A program made the position numbers and the translations under genes. The notes under the pieces were generated by a model, which did not search any database, was not told the DNA's origin, and saw only the letters and a program-made list of their open reading frames with translations. Below are positions 58,473 to 64,000 of a stretch of DNA of 64,000 nt, one piece after another (position 1 is the stretch's first letter; each line of letters starts with the position of its first letter). The DNA is taken from assembly GCA_910587135.1 (NCBI GenBank), contig CAJULF010000007.1:1-64000 (forward strand). Direction: 5' to 3'. Origin of the DNA: an uncultured Oscillospiraceae bacterium. GTDB lineage: Bacteria; Bacillota; Clostridia; Oscillospirales; Ruminococcaceae.

Positions 58473-59333
58473 CTAAAATTCGGGTTTATCCTCCTGATTG
58501 TTTATTTTTTTAGCGTTAAGCACGGCATACGCCATAAAGAACATAAGCACCATTACTATGATTGAGAGCAGCGTGCCCACGCATATGCTCGCGATATTTT
58601 CCGAAAGCTCGAAATCTCCCATGAACATCTCTGTCGTTACCAGCGCCCTTAGCGTAAAGGGGTGGAATTTTGTGAGGTCAAGGCTTGTAAGAATAATTTC
58701 CACCAGAGAGGTTCCCAGATACACCAGCACCGTCACCACGCCGGGCTTGCTCGTGCAAAGCCCTATTGAAAGGTAAACGGTGGTGATGAACGCCGCGTAT
58801 ACCGCGCAGAGGAACGCTGCTAAAAGCATCATTCCGAAGTCTACATGGTTTTCTTGAAACAGAATATTGCACAGCCCGCCCGCAGTCATAGTCGCCAGAA
58901 ACGTGCCGCCGCAAACGGTAAGCGGATAGATGACAAATTTCGGAACAAGGTAGTTGAAATATTTCAACCCGCAGCATGAGGGAATTATCGTGGCGCGCTT
59001 TTTCTGCTCCCCGCCCGCGGGTGACATCAGAATCAGCATTATTATCAGCAGCGACATGGCGCACAGGTCTGTCATAGTCATGGAGAAAATAAGCCCCGAA
59101 TCGTTTATCATTCCCGAAACCATCTCGAAAGCGTCCGCTCCGGTACCCATACCCAGCGAAGCTGTCATCTGGGAGTAGTCTATATTGCTCATATAATTCA
59201 TCATCACGTTCAGCGCCATATACATCAGCGGGTCGGCGAGCGCGAAAGAGAATATAGCTATTAGAATACCGCCCAAGCGGAAAGTACGTGAAAACTGAAG
59301 CCATTCCTTTTTAAATCCGTATCTTATCTGCAT
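58473..59333 (-). CDS. ABC transporter permease
   Basis: 286 aa with about six membrane helices (e.g. 24-44, 87-105, 130-155, 160-185, 195-215, 245-270) and a soluble loop near 45-85. It is the typical ABC-2-like permease partner of a single-ATPase exporter. It starts one base after the ATPase gene. Substrate unknown. Confidence 0.85.
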   Translation of the reverse strand: MQIRYGFKKEWLQFSRTFRLGGILIAIFSFALADPLMYMALNVMMNYMSNIDYSQMTASLGMGTGADAFEMVSGMINDSGLIFSMTMTDLCAMSLLIIMLILMSPAGGEQKKRATIIPSCCGLKYFNYLVPKFVIYPLTVCGGTFLATMTAGGLCNILFQENHVDFGMMLLAAFLCAVYAAFITTVYLSIGLCTSKPGVVTVLVYLGTSLVEIILTSLDLTKFHPFTLRALVTTEMFMGDFELSENIASICVGTLLSIIVMVLMFFMAYAVLNAKKINNQEDKPEF

Positions 59334-59334
59334 A

Positions 59335-60222
59335 TTAACCCACCACCTTTCCGAATACCTCTTCCAATGTAGCCGTTCCTATGCTGAAGCTCTCCGCGAT
59401 AATATTGTTGTCAGCCATCAGCCGCATCAGCCGTCTTGCGGTATCCTCCGCGTTTTCCGTTCCGAACCTGAACAAGTTCTCGTCGTTGTTGTATTCCGCG
59501 CGGGCGAAATCCACCGACAGCAGCTTTATCTTGTTCTCCTGCGTAAGCCCTCTTACCGTGAGATTGATAACGTCGCCGCCTTGTCTTCTCAGCAGCTCCT
59601 TAAGGCTGCCCTCCTCTGCGAGAGTTCCGTTTCTCATTATGCCTATGCGGTTTGCAACGCGCTCCACATCGGATAGGATATGAGTTGAAAGCACGATCGT
59701 GCAGCCCATGGATTTCAGTCGGTTGATTATCGCGATGACCTCTGCGCGTCCCTGCGGGTCGAGCGCGGAGGTAGGCTCGTCGAAAATAAGCAGCTCGGGG
59801 TTTCCGAGTATAGCCGCGCCCATTCCGAGACGCTGCGTCATACCACGTGAGAAGCCTTTGGCGCGCTGATTTGCAGCCTTCGACAGTCCGACTACCTCCA
59901 GCACCTCGGCAACACGCTTGTTTACATCACCATGCCATTCGCTGCATGCCGCGATGTATTCAAGATATTCCCTTGCGGTCATATAGCCGTATATCATGGG
60001 GCTTTCGGGCAGATAGCCGACCTTTATCGGCTTGCCGCCGCCGAGGGTAATTTCACCCTCGTCCTTGGGGATAATGTTGCAGATAATATTCATCGTTGTG
60101 GTTTTGCCGCAGCCGTTGCGCCCAAGAAAGCCGTAAACGTCCCCGTCCTCAATATCCATGCTCAGACCGTTCAGTACGGGGATAGCGCCGTACTTTTTAC
60201 GTAGATCGCGTATTCTTACCAT
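59335..60222 (-). CDS. ABC transporter ATP-binding protein
   Basis: 295 aa. Walker A GRNGCGKTT (about 34-42), signature FSRGMTQRL, Walker B LLIFDEPTSALD and switch His in LSTHILSDVE. The C-terminal 70-residue extension is typical of bacitracin/lantibiotic-type or Nat-type exporters' ATPases. It pairs with the downstream permease; a consensus promoter lies at 60277-60305. Confidence 0.93.
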   Translation of the reverse strand: MVRIRDLRKKYGAIPVLNGLSMDIEDGDVYGFLGRNGCGKTTTMNIICNIIPKDEGEITLGGGKPIKVGYLPESPMIYGYMTAREYLEYIAACSEWHGDVNKRVAEVLEVVGLSKAANQRAKGFSRGMTQRLGMGAAILGNPELLIFDEPTSALDPQGRAEVIAIINRLKSMGCTIVLSTHILSDVERVANRIGIMRNGTLAEEGSLKELLRRQGGDVINLTVRGLTQENKIKLLSVDFARAEYNNDENLFRFGTENAEDTARRLMRLMADNNIIAESFSIGTATLEEVFGKVVG

Positions 60223-60276
60223 TTCTTTTCCTTTCCCTTTTGTGTTGTTGAACAGCTGTTAATGTTTGATATATAC

Positions 60277-60305
60277 AGTTTAACTCATATAGATAGATTT
60301 GTCAA
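60277..60305 (-). promoter_or_regulatory. ABC operon promoter
   Basis: Minus strand TTGACA (60305-60300), 17 bases, TAAACT (60282-60277), 55 bases before the ATPase start. Confidence 0.7.
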
Positions 60306-60375
60306 TAGCTTTTTTAACTTTTTTCTCAGAAACAGGAAATATGTTGTCAATATAATGCGCAGACTGCGCGCCGCC

Positions 60376-60620
60376 CAGCTTGTAGAAAAAGCCTATATGC
60401 CGCGCAATGTCGTCGCATGAAATTTCAAAAAGTGTCATAATTTAAAAGCAAATTATGACCGGTTTCCGCAATCGCGCGGAGGTGGTTTTGCGCAATATGC
60501 GCGTGGCTGCATGTGGAATTTTGCAGATGCTTGCGCAAAACCTCGCGCAGCGAACGGCATGTGCTTGCGGAAATTTTGAATTTTTTTAGATAATTAGCCT
60601 TAGGTCAACCTTCAATACGG
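60376..60620. repeat. R-C element with enlarged core
   Basis: CAGCTTGTAGAAAAAGCC ... GCGGAAATTTTGAATTTTTT ... TTAGGTCAACCTTCAATAC. The palindromic core is longer than in other copies: TTTTGCGCAATATGC / GCTTGCGCAAAACC hairpin and CCGCGAGG-type arms. Together with the following R-D element it fills the 570-base gap between the ABC genes and the next gene. Confidence 0.75.
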
Positions 60621-60623
60621 GCT

Positions 60624-60807
60624 GAGCGGCGCGCAGTTAGAGCCTGTTCAGTATCTCTCGGCACGCATCTTGCTTGCATATTTTGCGTATTTCTTCGTTA
60701 ATTTTTCTTGAAATACATACAGTATTTCTGCGAAAAATTGCCTCGAAATACACAAAATCTGCCGCGCAATCTGCATACTTCGGGATACTAAACAGGCTCT
60801 AACTGCG
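60624..60807. repeat. R-D element whose end overlaps a gene's stop
   Basis: Perfect inverted ends of about 23 bp: GCGCGCAGTTAGAGCCTGTT on the left and its exact inverse on the right (60785-60807). The right arm contains the last codons and TAG of the gene at 60799. The inside holds CACGCATCTTGCTTGCATATTTT, shared with R-B. Confidence 0.75.
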
Positions 60808-61824
60808 CGCCGCCTTTAAACAATCAATAATTTCATTTATGCTTACGGAAACGGACCTTCCGTCCGCCTTTACCGTGATAGTATCTCTCCCCCAGCTTAC
60901 AAAATCGATATCGTCCATCTCATATTCCGGGTCAATTATTTCATGCAGGCTTATAAGCTTCGGCTCGAAACTCATAGGGTCTGCGAGTTCCCCCACCATC
61001 ACATCGCAGGTGCTCGCCCAGTAGCAGCCGCCGTAGGCGACCAGCCCCGTGTTGATATCATAATGCAGATCCGTCACAATGAAGGACTCGCCGAAAAGCT
61101 GTCTGTAATCATGCTCAAATCCCTCGGGAATATAATTGTTCACCAGCAGTGTATCAAGCTCCAGATAGCTTATGCCGTACAGGTCAATATGGAAAGGATA
61201 GTATCTGCGCCCGTTGCGGTGTGTAAAAAACTCGGCGAATGGTTTTACATGGTCGTATGATGAAAGATATTCGTAAACCGTCTTCCCCGATTTCTTCAAA
61301 GCGCACTTTACCATCACCGCCTTGACCGCCTGTTTTTCAATGTCCGAATATATCTCGGTTTCGAGAATATAATCCTCGGGTAGCTCATAGCTTTTGCGCT
61401 CGGATAAGTATTTCTCGTCCAGAACGTATTTTGTTTTATTGATATAGCGGTTATATTCCTCTGTGCCGTACAGATTGCGGTAGGATATTCCCTTGTAGCG
61501 GTATATCTTGCAGTAAACGCTGCCGCAGTCAAAGTTCGCGTTCAGCGTTTCGCTTTGCAATGAAAAGGCGAGCTTTACAGAATATCCGCCCTCTCGTTCG
61601 CTTATTTCCACGGCGGTCAAGGCGGAGCCTGTTATCTCCCTTGGCAGCTCCTTAAGTTGCTCGGGCTTGCCGAAACATATGTAAAAAAAGCGGCAGCCGC
61701 TGCTCTCCGTTTCTTCCGCGGGGAACTCTCCGTGCAGGGCTATACTCTCGTTGCTCCACACCTCGGTATCGGTGACTATGCTTCCGCAAAAGCTGTGCTG
61801 CCTGATAATATTTATATCGAACAT
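60799..61824 (-). CDS. Uncharacterised protein (341 aa)
   Basis: I do not recognise the family. The start at 61824 (MFDINIIRQHSFCG) follows AGGAGAAACG. It shows mixed alpha/beta content without membrane helices or signal. The C-terminal part NTGLVAYGGCYWASTCDVMV then YEMDDIDFVSWGRDTITVKADG looks like a WD-type or SMI1-adjacent beta domain, but no signature is certain. Between the MBL gene and an R-D repeat; its final codons are within the repeat arm. Confidence 0.65.
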   Translation of the reverse strand: MFDINIIRQHSFCGSIVTDTEVWSNESIALHGEFPAEETESSGCRFFYICFGKPEQLKELPREITGSALTAVEISEREGGYSVKLAFSLQSETLNANFDCGSVYCKIYRYKGISYRNLYGTEEYNRYINKTKYVLDEKYLSERKSYELPEDYILETEIYSDIEKQAVKAVMVKCALKKSGKTVYEYLSSYDHVKPFAEFFTHRNGRRYYPFHIDLYGISYLELDTLLVNNYIPEGFEHDYRQLFGESFIVTDLHYDINTGLVAYGGCYWASTCDVMVGELADPMSFEPKLISLHEIIDPEYEMDDIDFVSWGRDTITVKADGRSVSVSINEIIDCLKAARS

Positions 61825-61848
61825 CGTTTCTCCTATACGCCTATACAC

Positions 61849-62634
61849 CTATACGCTTATGTATTCCCCTTGAGTATTGACCGGGGCTATGTTTAACGTG
61901 TAGTCGCGCTCCGTTTCCAGCCCCTGCGTCTTAAGCCTGTCGCGGGTGCATGAGTAGGCGGTGTCGGGAGTGTTGTTCTCGCGGCTGAGATGCCCGAGAA
62001 CGATATGCGCCGTGCCGCTTCTGACAAGTTCCGCGGCAAATTCCGCGCAGTCGTTGTTTGAAAGATGACCGCGGTCGCTGAGTATTCGACGTTTCAGATC
62101 CGCGTGATATTTTGGGTTTTTCCGCAGCATCTCCACGTCGTAGTTGCTTTCCAGCAGCACCGTTTCACAGCCGCGAAGCGCCGCTCTCGCCTCATTGGTG
62201 ATAACTCCCGTATCCGTGCACACCGCAAAGCTCGAGCCGTGGTATCTTACCTTATATCCCACGCTCTCCGCCGCATCGTGAGAGGTGCGGAAAGAGCTTA
62301 CCTCAAACCCCGCGCTTACGTATTTTTCCCGCGTGATATCGTAATAACGGTTTTCCGTGGGAATTTTGTTTTTCAGATATGAAATTGTCCCCGCGGAAGA
62401 AAAAACGGGGATTTTAGTATGCTTTATTATCTGTTCCAAGCCCTTTATATGGTCTATATGTTCATGGGTGATAAAAATTGCTTCAATGCCGCTGATATTG
62501 GTGTCAATAAGCTCCAGAGAGCTTTTCAGCATTTTATGGGAGCAGCCCACGTCAACCAGTATCCCGTTGCCGCGGGTGCCTATAAATGTGCAGTTTCCGC
62601 CGCTTGATGAGCAGATAGGATAGATTCTTGCCAT
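61849..62634 (-). CDS. MBL-fold metallo-hydrolase (YycJ/WalJ-like)
   Basis: 261 aa. SSSGGNCTFIGTRGNGILVDVG and the metal motif THEHIDHIKGL (about 55-65) identify the YycJ/WalJ branch of metallo-beta-lactamase-fold hydrolases, often nucleases. DRGHLSNNDCAEF and LGHLSRENN supply further ligands. Such proteins often lie with walRK; here it follows murA by 30 bases and may be co-transcribed with it. Confidence 0.88.
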   Translation of the reverse strand: MARIYPICSSSGGNCTFIGTRGNGILVDVGCSHKMLKSSLELIDTNISGIEAIFITHEHIDHIKGLEQIIKHTKIPVFSSAGTISYLKNKIPTENRYYDITREKYVSAGFEVSSFRTSHDAAESVGYKVRYHGSSFAVCTDTGVITNEARAALRGCETVLLESNYDVEMLRKNPKYHADLKRRILSDRGHLSNNDCAEFAAELVRSGTAHIVLGHLSRENNTPDTAYSCTRDRLKTQGLETERDYTLNIAPVNTQGEYISV

Positions 62635-62663
62635 TATGACCCTCTTTTTTCAATAGGTGATAA

Positions 62664-63959
62664 TCAAATTGCCTTTTTTGCGGGTATCTCCGCCGAGGGA
62701 TCCGGCTCGTCTACCTTAACTATATCCGCGCCGAGATTGCGGAGCTTGACCTCCATGTTCTCATAGCCGCGCTCAATATGGAATATATCGTTTATCTCCG
62801 TAACTCCCTCCGCGCCGAGAGCCGCCACTATAAGCGCCGCGCCCGCTCTCAGATCGGTAGCCTTCACGGGAGCACCCTTCAGCCGCTCAACGCCCTCAAT
62901 GACCGCGACCCTGCCCTCAACGGAAACGTTCGCGCCCATTCTTCTCAGCTCGTCTACATAGCGGAAACGGTTGTCAAAAATGCTCTCCGTTACCATGCTC
63001 ATGCCCTTTGCGCAGGTGAGTACCGCCGCCATCTGGGGCTGCATATCGGTTGGAAAACCGGGGTGGGGCTGGGTTTTGATGCTTGTTCCGAAATACTCGC
63101 TCCCGCCGATAACACGCACGGCATCGTCGTATTGCTCCACCTGAACACCAATTTTAACAAGCTTGTTTGTAATAGGCTCAAGATGCTTCGGAATAACGTT
63201 CTTTATGAGCAGCTCGCTGCGTGTAGCCGCTGCGATGGTCATAAACGTTCCCGCCTCTATCTGATCGGGGATAACGCTGTAATTTGTGCCATGCAGGCTC
63301 TTAACGCCGCGTATCTTGATAACGTCAGTGCCCGCGCCGAGTATATCCGCGCCCATTGAATTCAGGCAGTTGGCGAGGTCTACTACGGTAGGCTCCTTAG
63401 CGGCGTTTTCGATAACGGTAAGACCCTCCGCCTTTACTGCCGCCATAATGCCGTTAATGGTAGCGCCAACGCTGTTTTTGTCAAAGAATATCTGGCTGCC
63501 CGTCAGCTTATCCGCGTGAAGATTTACCATGCCCCCGTCGATGTCGTGACTCGCTCCAAGTGCCGAAAAGCATTTTAAATGCTGGTCTATCGGTCTGTCA
63601 CCGAGATTGCAGCCTCCCGGCATGGACACATGAGCCTCGCGGAATCTTCCGAGAAGAGTTCCGAGGAAATATGTGGAGCTTCTCATCAGCTTTGCCTTTT
63701 CGTAAGGAACAGGCAGATTTTGTATATCCGCGGGGTCTATCTCCACCGTGGTTTTGTTAATCATACGTATTTTAGCGCCCATCTCGGACATGATCTGCAG
63801 TGTGATGGTTACGTCGCTGATATTGGGTATATTTTCAATAACGCATGGCTCATCGGAAAGAATGACTGCCGGCAGTATAGCTGCCACCGCGTTTTTTGCC
63901 CCGCTTATAATTACCTCGCCGCTGAGCGGTCTGCCGCCCTTTATGATGTACTTCTCCAA
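62664..63959 (-). CDS. murA: UDP-N-acetylglucosamine 1-carboxyvinyltransferase
   Basis: First committed step of peptidoglycan precursor synthesis: transfers enolpyruvate from PEP to UDP-GlcNAc. GGRPLSGEVIISGAKNA opens the fold; the active-site Cys is in PGGCNLGDRPIDQHL; FPTDMQPQMAAVLTCAKG and RFRYVDELRRMGANV are conserved. At 431 aa it has the full length. Fosfomycin target; Cys present means the usual sensitivity. Confidence 0.96.
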   Translation of the reverse strand: MEKYIIKGGRPLSGEVIISGAKNAVAAILPAVILSDEPCVIENIPNISDVTITLQIMSEMGAKIRMINKTTVEIDPADIQNLPVPYEKAKLMRSSTYFLGTLLGRFREAHVSMPGGCNLGDRPIDQHLKCFSALGASHDIDGGMVNLHADKLTGSQIFFDKNSVGATINGIMAAVKAEGLTVIENAAKEPTVVDLANCLNSMGADILGAGTDVIKIRGVKSLHGTNYSVIPDQIEAGTFMTIAAATRSELLIKNVIPKHLEPITNKLVKIGVQVEQYDDAVRVIGGSEYFGTSIKTQPHPGFPTDMQPQMAAVLTCAKGMSMVTESIFDNRFRYVDELRRMGANVSVEGRVAVIEGVERLKGAPVKATDLRAGAALIVAALGAEGVTEINDIFHIERGYENMEVKLRNLGADIVKVDEPDPSAEIPAKKAI

Positions 63960-64000
63960 AAAAACACTTCCCCTCGCCCGCCAAGCCGTCCCGACTCCGA

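Overview
The window looks like a chromosomal segment of a Gram-positive Clostridia-type anaerobe, most likely an Oscillospiraceae/Ruminococcaceae-like gut or rumen bacterium. This rests on Firmicutes-style gene orders (der-plsY-gpsA; M16-M16-lgt; Rrf2-nadA-mnmA; secG-rnr), strong AGGAGG ribosome sites, near-consensus sigma-A promoters, lipoproteins with lipobox cysteines, and plant-polysaccharide hydrolases. The assignment is inferred from gene content, not from a database search.

Positions 1 to about 7,618 are the left end of a Mu-like transposable prophage whose remainder lies off the left edge. A LexA/CI-type repressor (plus strand) points outward toward the phage end. A divergent early operon (minus strand) runs from a consensus promoter with an 18-bp palindromic operator through a tiny ORF, a Ner-like XRE regulator, a BRO antirepressor, an HTH/sigma-like protein, a metalloprotease-like protein, MuA transposase (interrupted by an in-frame TGA), MuB ATPase and two small genes. 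A cluster of TTCGTTGA repeats followed by a terminal CA suggests the phage/host junction at 7618/7619.

From 7.6 to 19 kb lie host genes: glgP, then der-orf-plsY-gpsA, an ANT(6)-like nucleotidyltransferase with an Abi_2 (HEPN) gene, and a TerB_N/TerB_C protein. From 19 to 27.9 kb is an envelope/secretion island. It has an ECF sigma factor with a DUF4367-type membrane partner, then secreted or lipid-anchored proteins. Two of these are different papain-like cysteine proteases that share a nearly identical structured 5' leader and an identical signal peptide. Two related lipoproteins with an IseA-like C-terminus sit between them.

From 27.9 to 46 kb: an AI-2E family permease, purD, an array of four related PH-like membrane proteins, a dGTPase, an orphan MazF, folD, lgt, a pair of M16 peptidases, a strong candidate small RNA (41.65-41.78 kb), and Rrf2-nadA-mnmA-ung. 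From 46 to 64 kb: a TPR protein, acetyltransferases and two pseudogenes, a bacterial PH-domain protein, secG-rnr, a GH43 xylosidase-like enzyme, a clan GH-A hydrolase with a cre-like operator, an acetyltransferase cluster, an ABC transporter, an MBL-fold hydrolase and murA.

Nearly every long intergenic space is filled by short dispersed repeats. I distinguish at least five families (named here R-A to R-E). Several have near-perfect terminal inverted repeats, two show nested insertions, and one (R-E) supplies the ribosome site of the gene behind it. No tRNA, rRNA or CRISPR array was recognised.
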